A stretch of DNA of 64,000 nucleotides from Heterobasidion occidentale (lineage: Eukaryota > Basidiomycota > Agaricomycetes > Russulales > Bondarzewiaceae). Below, in pieces: positions 1 to 11,377 of this stretch. The first letter of the stretch is position 1, and the number at the start of each line of letters is the position of its first letter. The position numbers and the translations under genes were made by a program. Under the pieces are notes generated by a model, which had not been told where the DNA came from, did not search any database, and saw only the letters and a program-made list of their open reading frames with translations. Location of the stretch: the NCBI GenBank assembly GCA_039111635.1, contig JBCAQO010000004.1, positions 1,736,001-1,800,000 of the forward strand, written 5' to 3'.

Positions 1-453
1 AGTGCTTCATCGGGAGAATGGAGTGATGAGAGAGTGGAAAAGCCGTTCGAGAGGGCTCGAGAGTGAGGTGCGAGGAATAGGTCGGATGTTGGAGGAAGGA
101 ATGGATAACGTGTCGATAGAACGCCATAGAGCTCGTCAATTGTCGTCTCTGATGGCGCAGAGAATGCAAGGGTCGGAAAAGGCGAGAAAGTGGAGACAAG
201 CACGGTCGTAGACATTGTCAAAGCTGCGGTTACAAGTCAAACACAGGAGAAGTTGGTCGTGGCTGAGCTGAGTCAGCTAGCAGCACTCAAGGTCCACGTG
301 TCAGTATGGAGTTCCCGGGGTCCCTTCTCCCCAATCGAGGAATGCCAGCTAACTGACCAGCAAAGCAACCCAACCTTCGCCCACACCATGGTAAGCACCC
401 CTCTCATCTCCTCCTTCAACGTGTTTCTGTGCAGGAATTCACCACACGAAACA
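1..453. other. 5' flank of SBH1, no gene assigned
   Basis: No conserved protein was recognised. A 69-codon frame is open from the window edge to 211 on the plus strand and could be the tail of a gene starting outside the window, but it has no recognisable domain. A possible 5'UTR intron with clean GT/AG ends lies at 391-434, just before the SBH1 start; an ATG at 388 would give only a short upstream frame. Confidence 0.35.
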
Positions 454-937
454 ATGTCTTCGCAGTCTGACTCTGACTCTGCCCGCCCCGCAACCCCCCG
501 CACCGCCGGCGCAAACGCAGTTGCGAAACCACCAGGTGCACAGATTCGGTACGTGTGCTGGCTCTGACATTCGTCGCTACATTCTCCGTTTCAAACGAGT
601 CCTGACCATGATCACGATATTGCGCTGCGTAATGTAGTCGTCGCGCTGGCGCCTCGCAAGTTTCAAAGCCAAACTCGTCGCGCGCAGCGGGTGCCGGCGG
701 ATCTTCCAACACTATGCTCAAGCTCTACACCGACGACTCACCAGGACTCCGAGTGTGCGTTCTATACATTCCATTTCACCAGAGCGCCATGAACGCTGAT
801 GTCGTCATATCTCTGCAACTTGCGCATGACAAACCCACAGAGACCCATTCATCGTCCTCGTCCTCTCGCTGTCCTTCATCGCATCCATCTTCTTCCTCCA
901 CATCTCCGCGAAGATCATCCGTGCATTCACGAAGTAA
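454..937 (+). CDS. SBH1: Protein transport protein Sec61 subunit beta
   Basis: Small subunit of the ER protein-conducting channel (Sec61 complex), anchored by a C-terminal membrane helix. Three exons are predicted: 454-548, 638-754 and 841-937, giving 102 residues, the usual family size. The N-terminus is Ser/Pro/Ala-rich and cytosolic. The conserved block GGSSNTMLKLYTDDSPGLRV precedes the tail anchor, which reads DPFIVLVLSLSFIASIFFLH and ends in SAKIIRAFTK. Both introns have GT/AG ends and keep the frame. The ATG at 454 is chosen because it begins the Ser-rich leader; the ATG at 388 runs into a stop after the putative 5'UTR intron. The gene is convergent with the biotin gene downstream. Identification is very secure from the tail motif. 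Confidence 0.93.
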
Positions 938-1269
938 TATATGTACTATCTTTCGCGTACCCTTTGGTTGAGTGCGCACGGTCACACGGTACACGGTCAA
1001 GCGGTCGGTGTTCACGCGGCGGTGGGGCTGGGACGGGATACTACCTAAAAGATCTTTTCCCACTACGGACTCTCGCATGTGTCTGGCAATGTCACGTTCC
1101 TTTCTTTATTGGCACGTCCTCACTCAATGTGTCGTGCGAAGGAACACGTTGCAGCAGCTTCCAATACTTCAGCCAGCAAGTTCCTCTCAGGGGAACACAA
1201 GTTCAAAAACGCAACTTTCGACAGCTTCCTAATCCCAAAACAAACTTCAACTTTCATTTATGGCCCCTT
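938..1269. other. Intergenic gap between convergent genes
   Basis: Holds the 3' ends of SBH1 (+) and the biotin gene (-). Plus-strand open frames here have no recognisable domain, and the longest overlaps the last exon of the biotin gene in antisense. No gene is supported. Confidence 0.5.
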
Positions 1270-3954
1270 CTACGTGCTCGCCTTCTCTAGGACAGACCAT
1301 ATGCCATCTTCTACGGACCGGATGGTTTTGGACGAGGTATTCAAGCTGGTCATGAAGTACGCGACGTTGCCCAGTGTCCGAAAATGCATGCTGAACTGCG
1401 CGCCCCCTGGCGCAGGCGACCCACCATTTTCACCGTGATTCGCAGAGTTCAACGACTTGAGCACAGTTTCTGCCGAGTGCGATTGATATCCTAAACACGC
1501 CGCATGCTCAGCATGTTGATATCAGAAGCATGTCATGAATGACACTCACCGCCGTGGTGATCCACAAGTTTGATGGCTAACACCGTACCCAGTGTCATCA
1601 CTTCGCTGACCGCACCAAGGTTGGATACGGCATTAACGAAGCCAGGATCCCAGAAACTCCACACGTTCGCGGCTTCCCTCTCCGGCGTCAAGCCCCTCCA
1701 CATCTCCCGAGCCTCATTCCAAGCTTCGCCCTCCGCAAGCCCTTCCACAATATTCAGTGCCTCGTTCGCGACTTCGCAGCCCACGGCATGCGCGGAATAG
1801 CTGTGTCCATGCAAGAGGGCATCGACCTTGCTGTCGCTCAGGAATGCCCGGAAGATAGAGTCAGTCGCGAGCGTGGCCGCGAGGGGCACGAGACCGCCAG
1901 TGAGGATTTTAGCATTGACCGAGATATCAGGGTTGACACCGAGGAGAGGTCCGGTGCTTTGTAGGCCGAGGCGGTAGAGACCGACAAAGACTTCGTCGAA
2001 GATAACGGGGAGGCCGGTCCATTCGTTCGAGGAAACGGGTGCGGGCGAGGAGCCGCGGACGACATCGATCATGATTCGCTGGAACAGAGGGTCGACGAAT
2101 ACCATGCCGCCTGCACCAAGCACAAGTGGCTCGAGTACAAGGGCAGCAAATGGCGGTCCACCCTTTTCGCGCAATTTTTGACAGCTCCCTTGGATGTGTT
2201 TCCGATACAGATCGGCCAAGGGGGTCTCCAGCCGGTTTGCAACATCGTAAGCCCAAGCAATGGATTCAACCTCCACTTGTCCCTCTCGGGAAATGGTTTC
2301 GGGGACTGTGATAACCGTCCGCCCTCCACGCACTGATACGGAAGGAGTATCAAACCAGTAGCCCTTTGCCTGATGCCATTCGCACGTATAGACCCCTTCT
2401 TCACACGCGTCCATAGCACCGATGGTGTCGCCGTGGTAGCTACCTTTGAGGCCGATGATGCCCAAGTTCTTTTTGTCCGTGCTGACCAGATCTTTGCCCT
2501 CGCGGACAGACCAGGCACGGAGCGCCATCTTGATTGCGATTTCCATTGCCGTAGACCCGTCGTCGGAGATAAAGGCGCGCGATGCCCAGCCTTTTCCTGG
2601 CCCGTCCTTGACGAGGCGTTCAGACAGTCTGAGCGCTGGGAGGTGCGTCGCCTGAGGGAACATGACGTGCCCGTACCGCCCTGCAGCGCGCGCCGCGGCT
2701 AGTGTGAGGGATGGGTGCGCATGCCCAAGGGCTTGCGTCCACCATGATGCCGAGCTGTCAAATTGAGGCGTAAGGACAGAGTGGGTAGCACCTTGGGTGG
2801 ACAGCTGCGAAGCGTCTTTATGGCCTTTGTACACAGAAAAGTAGTCGCCCCACGCGCTGTCGATAACGTTGACGTCTTTTGGGTGTTTGACCAGGCCATG
2901 CTGAACGAAGGGCCACCAGACGGTATCGAGGGTCCGACTAGGCATGGATTCCAGCTCGGCTATTCGTTGACTATGGCAATTATCGAGAACGCGGAGGACC
3001 TCGAATAAACCACCTTCGTTATCGCCCGGTACAATAGATCCATAATATTGCTCCGTAGAATCAAAGTTCTTTTCCAGATCAGTTTCCCGAGGAGGTGGGG
3101 CATCAAATGCCGAGACGTTGACTCCACGTTCGGCAAAGTACGATGCCAAATACTCCCAGTTGCGATAGTATTCGTCTTTGAATATTAACACGGAGTCCAC
3201 AATATAGCCCCGCAGGAGAAGCGATTCGTATGAGGAGATTGTCGAGGATATACCGCCCAGTTTTGAGTCTCCGATCAGATGGTGGGCAAGAAGAGCGGCC
3301 TGTAACTGTCAAGTTGTGTAGTGCCAGACAACGTCGGGCTATGCACGCCTATGAACGAGACATTAGACATCATCAGGAGCATGCGAGGAAGTTCAAGTTC
3401 CCTGCCACTCACTGTGGAGGTTATGCCTCACCTCCAGCTGTCTCGACGTACATGTGCGCGCCTGCAGACGATTGAGACGCACACTGACGAATGTGACTCG
3501 CGACGGAGGTCACGAACGTTTTGTCAGAGGGGATTGTGACCTAGATTTCCATATTACATGATCATACGAGGAAACCAAGTCAAGAAACTTACGACGTTGC
3601 CATCTTTCTCTGCTGCCATTTTAGCGGCCAAATGCGGACTTAAGGGTTCGTCGAAGCGGAAAAGACATTGAGTATGAACGAGATCTTTTCGCGCGCCTGC
3701 GTGACGCTTGATGTATCTGAGCACAAAATGAACAGTTCAGCGACATACAGAAGTTGTGGGAAGAACAAGGCTCACTCGTCGTCTGCATCCTGCATAGGCC
3801 CGGTGCTGACCGGCTTCAGGTAGAACACCTGGTTTTTCAAAGCCGCGGAAGCGCGAACCAGAGCTGAAGTAAGCACTGTCTTTCCAACATCAGTGTTGGC
3901 TCCAAAAATCTGGTGCACGCGCAGGTTCTTGAAGAGGATAGACATGCGTTGCAA
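1270..3954 (-). CDS. BIO3-BIO1: Bifunctional dethiobiotin synthetase / DAPA aminotransferase (fused BioD-BioA)
   Basis: Catalyses two consecutive steps of biotin synthesis: amination of KAPA to DAPA by the C-terminal PLP domain, and ring closure to dethiobiotin by the N-terminal domain. Predicted exons are 3954-3776, 3716-3593, 3540-3432, 3348-1550 and 1490-1270, about 810 residues. The N-terminal part has the BioD P-loop FGANTDVGKTVLTSALVRA and the VETAGGVHSP segment. The C-terminal part has the aminotransferase core, with the PLP lysine expected in AKILTGGLVPLAATL, and ends in the BioA-like FRTLGNVAYFMTSLNT. All splice phases agree except that the long exon needs one extra base near 3273-3290, where the frame ending in PLFLPT must join LIGDSKLGGIS. 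That is either a real one-base deletion or a sequencing error. An alternative start is at 3945. The fusion is standard in fungi and plants. It is divergent from the Nudix gene with 154 bp between starts. Confidence 0.88.
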
Positions 3955-4108
3955 GTCTGGTCATCCGAGTCGTGTCGGGAGCCGGATGTCCGGCGAGACA
4001 GGGCGAGCCGCGATTCTTTGATTTGTTCGTGTTAGGATCGAAAGCTCTCGGACAACAAACTCAAACAGCTGTCTTGGCACTGGCGTCACCTTGCTTGGCT
4101 TGCTCGCC

Positions 4109-5189
4109 ATGGAACACTTGATAGCACCTGTGGCGACTCTCACCGGGCTCTCAGACAAGTCAAGGGCATGCCTCGAACGACTGCAGTCTCACCAACCAGA
4201 ACAGGTTGATTTGTTCGTACAATACAATACAATCTCGAGTCCTCTTTCCATTCGAGCTGAATCATACCATGCTGGGCGTTGCCGTCTCTCTTTAGAACAA
4301 CCTATCCTGCGTCCAAACTAGCGGCAGTGCTGATCCTCCTGTACGAAAAGGCAGGCGAGCTGCGAGTTTTGTTGACTACACGGTCAAAGTCTCTCCGATC
4401 TCATCCTGGTCAGACTGCTCTCCCTGGTGGCAAAGTTGACGAGACGGATTGTGATGCCATACATACTGCGGTACGTCGAAAAATTTTGTGTATCGCCATC
4501 CAAATAAGAGTTTCTCATCTGTCCACAGTATCGAGAAGCGAATGAGGAGGTCAGACTGCCCCTTGAATCGCCACACGTACATACAGTATGCACGCTCAGG
4601 CCGTTCCTCTCTCCATATAGGCTGCTGGTCACACCGGTTGTGGCGTATCTGGACGATGTATCATTGCTAGATGAGCTTCAAGCGTCTGATGGGGAGGTTG
4701 AGCATATCTTTGATCACCCTCTCGAAGCACTCCTCGACCCCACTGTTTCGAGGAAGGAATCTCTCGTGCCAATAGGCGGCGAGCACTGGCCATATGAAAC
4801 TGAACTTCACGTGAGGACTGTCGCATTTCATGAACAATCTCACTTCTGATTCGATCATCCAGAACACATCTGACAATCATTTTGCGCTCCTCGGCGACAG
4901 CCTATATCGGATGCATCGATTTAGGACGACAGCGTCCCCGATCAAAGGGTTGACATCAGATATTTTGGTATTATCGTTGTATTCAAGGATCTGGCATCCT
5001 TTCCTGACTCGTATCTTGCAGGTTTTCACAGCTGAGGTTGCATACGAACGAGAGCCTGCTTACGAGCGTTGGGCCCCTGGCCAATTGTCTGGACTTGCAT
5101 CCGTTCGTCTCATGCTTGAAAATGATGGCAAGAGCGTCCCAGGATATCAAACCTCCCAGGTTCATGTGCCGGATGGGACGAAGACTTGA
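4109..5189 (+). CDS. PCD1: Nudix hydrolase, CoA diphosphatase type (NUDT7/PCD1-like)
   Basis: Predicted to cleave CoA or acyl-CoA to phosphopantetheine and 3',5'-ADP, probably in peroxisomes as for yeast Pcd1. Five exons: 4109-4212, 4296-4470, 4529-4810, 4863-4967 and 5022-5189; phases agree throughout and give 277 residues. The NuCoA signature appears as VLLTTRSKSLRSHPGQTALP, followed directly by the Nudix box GGKVDETD...YREANEEVRLP spanning the second intron. The sequence then runs PYRLLVTPVVAYL and later ITGLTSDIL-type residues (here IKGLTSDIL). No peroxisomal SKL-type C-terminus is seen; the protein ends DGTKT. Intron 1 uses a weaker donor (gttcgt). The reading frame is intact, in contrast to several neighbours. 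Substrate assignment is from the family motif, not shown here. Confidence 0.88.
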
Positions 5190-6234
5190 TCACAATTTAC
5201 AGATCCGCCATCACATATGTGGCTCTTATTTAAGAGCTGTGATATCCTTATATAATTTTTCCCCTTTCAACCTAGATCATAACGAATATGGGACTAGCAT
5301 AAAGTCTATAGATGCAATGAAGCCGCCGCTGCCTCGATTCGTACCAATATAGGAGCATAGCATTGACACGGCTTATCCGCCTATTTTCTGAGCTCGATGA
5401 CATGGTCGTGGATCTCAATTCTAAAGGTTGAATCTGCCGTCATTTCTGCCAGCTTCTATTTTTGCCTTCTCCGTGTCTGACAGTCTCCTACTTATTGTCA
5501 CTTGACTTCTCCGACTATCACCTCGTTACTGAAGGACATAGGCGGACTTACGCAAGGAGTTGGAAGACGATATCAGCGAAATATCTTATTCCACAGGCAG
5601 AAAGACATGAAAGGACATCAGGAATATAGATCGAATGTGAGGGTTTTTCCTGATCGATCGATGAACTGATTTTACTACTCTCTTCACTCTGAGAAGGCGT
5701 CGCGGAGCACTCGAATCTCGACACAGTTGGCCTATTCACACGTCGTGCATGTCACAGTCTGCATCTTATCTCAAGGGTGGAACTGTCCGCAGGTGTGTAC
5801 ATTATACAATGAAGCGCATACCAGTTTTGACAATGCTGAATGCGATGATTCCTTGATGTCGGTACGGGCTGAAGGGAAGATAGAGATAGCTCGGCAAGCG
5901 CCGACTGCTTGCATCTTTGTGACCGCCTTGAGCGAAGAGGAGGTCCGAGAGTGTTCAACTTCTGGACTTCCTGAGACCTATGGATGCCATTATTTGGACT
6001 ATTTGGGTTTTCAGCGATTTACGCATCATCCAGCACCATCTTCCAGGTTGCTTTCTCGATTTTCAGTCTTGAGTCGCCCGTGATTTTATAATTCCGCCGG
6101 AAACTCGCGACGCGCTTCTCGAATATTGACATTCCGATATGACGCACAATCAAATATCATTCTCATATCAAGTACTCGTCCAACGTTCTTTCCGTAGAGT
6201 TGGATCACAATACCTGGACGCAGCTTCACGTAGC
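5190..6234. other. About 1 kb without an identified gene
   Basis: Open frames here, the longest being 118 codons at 5727-6083 (+), show no recognised motif, no convincing splice chain and no similarity to neighbouring genes. It probably holds the 3' end of the Nudix gene and the promoter of the SRPK-like kinase. A degenerate coding fragment cannot be excluded. Confidence 0.4.
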
Positions 6235-7768
6235 ATGTCGTCTCATTCACCATCCGTGCATGAAGTGCTATCAGCAGCTCGGCGGGAAGTGTGAGCGGCT
6301 TTCCCGAGGAAGATCTTCGAGAAGGGGGTCCCGACAATCTCGGTTACTTCCCAGCAAGGCTAGGGCATCCGCTGCAACAAGGTCGTTATTGTATTGTGCG
6401 AAAATTAGGGTGGGGTCAATACTCGAGTGTTTGGCTGGCAAAGGATAAAAGGTGTGTTACCTCATTAGACATTTCAAAGGAATCACTCAATCGGCGTTCC
6501 TCGATGCATAGGGATGATCGTTTTGTCTCACTCAAAATCCTGACCTGTGAAGCGACCAAAGCACTATCTGGCGCTGAACAGAGGTCGGATGAACTGCAAA
6601 TTTTGACTAAGATCATGGTCGCTCGACCCTTGCATCAAGGGTTCAAGCACAACCTTGCTTTATATGACTCATTTGAATTCACAGGGCCGCACTCATCTAT
6701 GTCTTGTCACAGAAGTCCTTGGTGTCAGTCTAGATTATCTGCGCAAAGCCAGGGACGATGGCGATCATCGTTTGCGAGTCAGTACTGTCAAAAGAGTGGC
6801 AAAGCAGGTCCTCTGTGGCCTCGAATATCTGCACGACGAGTGTGGTGTTGTTCATGCGGGCAAGTCTTTTTAGCTTTTCTTTAACAGGTGTAATCCCGAG
6901 CTCAATGTATAGACATCAAGTACGATAATATTTTATTCCGCCCGATCGATGTCAACGCAGTCATCGCTCATGAGCTGGTAGCATCCCATCCAAATCATAT
7001 GACTGTGGAACCGAAATCTCTCCCGCTATTGTTCCGATCGTCTCTCAAGCATTGCCGTTGTCCACTGATCCTTCGATCCGTGAAGGTTCTCTTGAGGCTG
7101 TCATAGCAGATGTTGGACATTGTCAGTAATCTGTTCCTTGCCATATCATAGTAGACTGATAACCCGTCAGCTCACTGGACAGATCGTCATTTCCAAGAGC
7201 GCATTCAGCCAAGCGCTCTACGCGCCCCCGAGGTCATTTTGGGATATCCATGGAATGCACTAGCTGATATATGGAATTTTGGCTGTCTCGTCAGTAGCAT
7301 TATTCGAATAATGCGATGAGCCTCTTTCACAGATGGGTTTCTTTTGGCCGCAGATCACAGAACTACTGATTGGATTCTGGCTATTCGAATTCGGGGCCAT
7401 GGAACAGAATGGGATGCGGAAGAAGATCATTTAGCACGGATGACGGAAGCGCTCGGTACACCTTTCGACCCATCCTTTCTATCCAAATGCGTTCACAAGA
7501 ATAAGTTCTTCAAGGAAGACGGCGAGTCAACTTCGACACGGTTTTTTCCGGTCAACTGCCTCCTGACACTTGCTATGCTTCAGGCTCATTCGCGCATTTC
7601 ACTACTCACAAAGAACCTACCTGGCCACTCGGGAGACTTCTTGACGAGTTCTCGTTATTAGATGCAGGGAGTGAGGGCGCAAAATCAGCTGAGCTATTTC
7701 TACGCCGTTGTCTGCGGCTCGTCCCGGAAGAGAGAGCAACCGCCAGGGAACTGCTCAGTGACTCGTGA
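6235..7768 (+). CDS. SRPK-like serine/threonine protein kinase, frame-broken as given
   Basis: SR-protein-kinase-type enzyme of the expanded fungal SRPK-like family. Recognisable in order: GFPEEDL near the N-terminus, the glycine loop KLGWGQYSSVWLAKD, SLKIL (ATP lysine), THLCLVTEVLG, the catalytic loop HADIKYDNIL, CGTEISP, DVGHSHWTDRHFQ, the APE-type block LRAPEVILGYPWNALADIW, AEEDHLARMTEALG, and a C-terminal RCLRLVPEERATARELL. Predicted exons: 6235-6451, 6512-6859, 6913-7121, 7171-7289, 7354-7521, 7584-7768. Two introns have GC donors (6860 gcaagt and 7522 gcgagt). Frame breaks of one base occur near 6290, 6685, 6985 and 7400. The conserved residues on both sides are intact, so either the sequence has indel errors or this is a very young pseudogene. 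Confidence 0.72.
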
Positions 7769-8302
7769 CTGTTGGATGAGTGAAGAATGAGGAGAGGGTA
7801 AATCATGTGTTCTCCAAACCTCGAACGCACCCAAGAGAGGCCCAAAGACCACCTTGTCGTTGTATTCAATACAAAATGACGAAGTCATGTTGCCACCAGA
7901 ATACACTCCAGGTAAACCGCCAAACCAAACATATACCGCACTTACTACGTTGTTTCACACGCAGTGATCACTTTCTGCTACTGTTTGGCGTATAAGCTCA
8001 TACTACTAAGACCGCGCAATATTGCATGACAGAGGGGCCTCTTATTCTCGTCCGTTTGTCCGCCTTGATTTGTTGATATGTCTCGTTATCTTCAGAGAAA
8101 CATCAGAGCCATCAGTCTTTGAATATCTAGATCTTGAAACGTCTCCTCGCTACAAATTTAAGAAACAAAAAATACAACATTAGATACTACGGCGCACCAC
8201 AAGGTATCGAGGCCGATTGATTACGGGTATCATGCATCGAAGCCCAACGCAAACGCGAATCAAAAAACAAAAATAAATCTTGGCAAATTGAACCCGCCGA
8301 CT
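7769..8302. other. Intergenic gap between convergent genes
   Basis: AT-richer stretch between the ends of the SRPK-like kinase (+) and the coiled-coil gene (-). Nothing coding, RNA-like or repetitive was recognised. Confidence 0.5.
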
Positions 8303-11076
8303 TTACTTCGTCATCTTCCCCTTCTTCTTTGTTTTCCTCCGCACAGCCTCTTCCCACTCCTCAGGTTCAATCTCCTCTATACCTTCAACATAACCCACTC
8401 CCATGAAAACTGGCTCTCCGCCAGCACCGCCATGCGCAAGGAAACCCAAGTTCTTGTTTCGCGAGCCTACACCGATTAGCAATTCATCATCCTCAAGGTC
8501 CACCTCGTTCAAGTCCTCGCCCTGCAACACGTCTTCAGCCTGCCGTAGTTCCTCATCCAGTGTCCGACGCCGCTGCCGTTTATTAGATGTTTGATTTGAA
8601 GTGCTTCGTGCGGAGGCGGCACCGGCGCTGCGTGATGATTTCGAAGATGTCTTGTTACTGGCAGATGCGACTGGGATACGCGAAGCCTTGGCCACGGGTG
8701 CAGCTCGTCCCTTCTCTTTCCTCTTTCCCTTGACTGATGGTCGCAGCTCAGGCTCAGGAACCGCGGCTTCCGCCGCAAGCTGATCAGCGTCATCGCGGAT
8801 GCCGTCGTCGTCGTCGTCATCATCATCGTCATCTACGATCAGGGACTTCGGATGGGGTGTTGATTGCCCTCGAGTACGCGCAGGTGGCTTCGGTTTTTTG
8901 GGTGTGTCCGCCGGCATGGGAGAACTTGGCACGCGCTTGTCGAATGCAGTCTGAGTATGTCGTGGAAGATTCACGGGGGGTTGGGATATAGATAGTTCGT
9001 TTCTGAAAGACAAGATGCTGATATCCGAGATCTCCTCCCCGCCTAGAGGTTTGTTGATGGAGGGCACACGGATGGGACCTCGATTTCGTTAAGAGGAATG
9101 ATGGGCGGCGTAGGTGGTAACCTTTCCTCCAGGCTATTTTCCCCATCGAGGTCGCCGTCAGACGTCAAAGAAGGTGTAGCAAGATCAGCCCCATCACCTG
9201 TAACCGAAGGCCAGTTGCGAACAGAGGATGATTGCAGCGATTGAGATAATGATGAAGGACCAGGTAGCTGTGAGTGGAAGGAAGCCACTGAATGATCGTG
9301 ACAGAAGGTCTGATGAATGATGTCTTGTGATCTCAACGGGAGCCATTGTCTGGCGGCGCTTGACGGCTTGAACCTCATCAGCGCTGTACCCATCCCGCTT
9401 ACGCTTCTCGCCCACTCCAGGTCCTGATCCTTGAGTTTCAGTCAATCCCCCCCTACCTTGCGTAATCTAACAGTCTTCATCTCTGTTAAGAATGCAGCCA
9501 TCTTGTCCGATGGAACGTTTACAGTGGGTTGGCCGGTTCGTCTCATCCGCGGTGCGCCACCATAAACGACGGAGTTGATGGGCGCCTCAACAGGCGTCGG
9601 TGCATGTCTGAGGCTTGCACGAACACTGGCGAACAAACTCTCTGTGTCCGCTGAGGATGAAGTAGGCGCACGAATACTTGTCATGGGAAGCGGTGGAGGG
9701 GGAGGAGGGGGGAGGAGGCATTGCATGTGTATTTGACGACGTTGTTGGCCGTTTAGCTAGCTGATGCAAAGTATAAGATAGTGAACAATATGAGAAGAGT
9801 ATCTCACCTCTTCTCTCAACTGGCGCACTTCTTCTTCAAGTAGCCTGATCTTCTCTTGGAAATCAAGTCTCTCCTCGTAAATCTGCGTGGTATCTGGGCC
9901 ACTTCCCAGTATTGTTCCTTCTCCTTCTGTTCTTCTATCACAGCGATCAACTCCCGTTCCTTGCCACGTACTCGAATCTCTCCAACTATCTCCATGAATT
10001 GGTTCTGAATAGTCGTATACGGACCTTGAGCTTTCAGGCGATCGCTCTGCGTCTGAGCTCTCAAACGAGATAGCCTTTGCTTTGCCTTTGCCATCCTGGA
10101 ATGACCATTCCTATGCATATTCGGAGATAACTGAACCAATGGAAGCAAAAGTGACGGATCTGCGTCGTCGCTAAATCTACGCACTGCATCGTCAATTATC
10201 GAGCCAGGGCGGGGACGTGACGGTGACTTGAGAATGCTGGGATTTCTCGTGCTTGCGTTTCGAGATACAGGGCTCCGCGGGCTGGAGGGACCGGCCTCAG
10301 GCATTTCGATATGAGAGGATAGCATGGAACGAGTGTTGCTAGGATTGCCGGAACGATGGCGGGATGTGTTTGTTTCAAAGCGCACGTTTCGATGAGCGTC
10401 ATCACCTCCATTCATGTAATGCTCAGGCTCCAGAGACGGAGAGCGGAGATACAATGACCCTGGCATGGTCTGGACCGACAGCGCTGCAAAGCACGAGAAA
10501 CCGGTGGCATAGAAGTTCTGGACGTTCTGGTACCGACGAAGCTTAACGAGGTGTTGAAATCAGTGTGAGCGTTACGCCCAGGGGGCGTGTGGCAAGAGAT
10601 GCACACACCTTGTTTGTTCATAGCGTCGTTGGGAGGTGACGGCGATCTCCTCAATGATGGTGCTCGCGAAGGCGTTTCCTGAGCGAGGGGGAAGGAGATG
10701 CATCGGAATATTCCTGCTCGGATGAGGAAAGCGTAACGGGCAGGTCCCTAGAGCTCCTGCGGTCACGTCGTTCTCCCCTCACCCTCCTCTTCTGATTGAC
10801 GACACCATTGCCCTCGCGCTGTCGTTTATGATTTCTCGATGAGGCAGCCTTCGATGTTTTGTCAATGCGACGTCGCCGTTGTGCTGAAGCTTTCGATTCA
10901 CAGACTCCTATGCCTTGAAATTTGAACAATAGGGTTTTGAATCATGACCTACTCACCTCTGCTCTGGGTGCACCAGTTGCGCTGCTCACAAAATTCTCAA
11001 CCTCTCGAGATATGAATCCGAAAACACTGGAAAATATTCCAGATTGAGCGGGCGGGTTGCGCTCTGAGGGAGGCAT
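8303..11076 (-). CDS. Uncharacterised Pro-rich coiled-coil protein with acidic tract
   Basis: I do not recognise a named family. The chain starts MPPSERNPPAQSGIFSSVFG at 11076 and runs through an Arg/Ser-rich segment (about 10930-10600), a coiled coil around 10130-9810 (ending QIYEERLDFQEKIRLLEEEV), a polyproline run at 9720-9690, a segment NVPSDKMAAFLTEMKTVRLR followed by KVG that resembles a WH2 actin-binding motif, a run of about ten Asp near 8830-8800, a basic Ser/Lys stretch, and a C-terminus rich in Glu then Lys (8303). Frame changes near 10675, 9897, 9705 and 9075 are each explained by one missing base; the one at 9705 is in a C6 run. Polyproline plus a WH2-like motif would suggest an actin regulator, but this is inference. 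Exon boundaries in the middle are approximate. Confidence 0.55.
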
Positions 11077-11377
11077 GCAGGCTCGTCGTGGTTCAAGATG
11101 AGGAGGATAAACAAGGATAAACAAACGCGTCGCGACGTTCAAATTGCCAATTTTGGCACCAACTGCCTCGTCTCAGCCCACCAGGCAGTCTACAAATGTG
11201 AGTCATAGATATGAAAGAAGTCATGTACACAACATAAAAGTCGTCAAGGAGTATAAAGATGGCAAAGGAGTATATCGAAAGCGCGAAAGTCCAGCTGGAG
11301 ATCATCCTAGGTTTTAAAAACATACAACTACACTAGAATAGATGTTGAACCTCTCAAATCAGGCAGTGTTCTACAGA
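11077..11377. other. Intergenic, same-strand spacer
   Basis: Lies between the end of the tetraspan gene and the start of the coiled-coil gene, both on the minus strand, so it carries the coiled-coil gene's promoter. No gene or repeat seen. Confidence 0.5.

Noticed and set aside
1079..1438. 119-codon plus-strand frame downstream of SBH1
   Set aside because: Much of it overlaps the last exon of the biotin gene in antisense, which explains its openness; no domain is visible.
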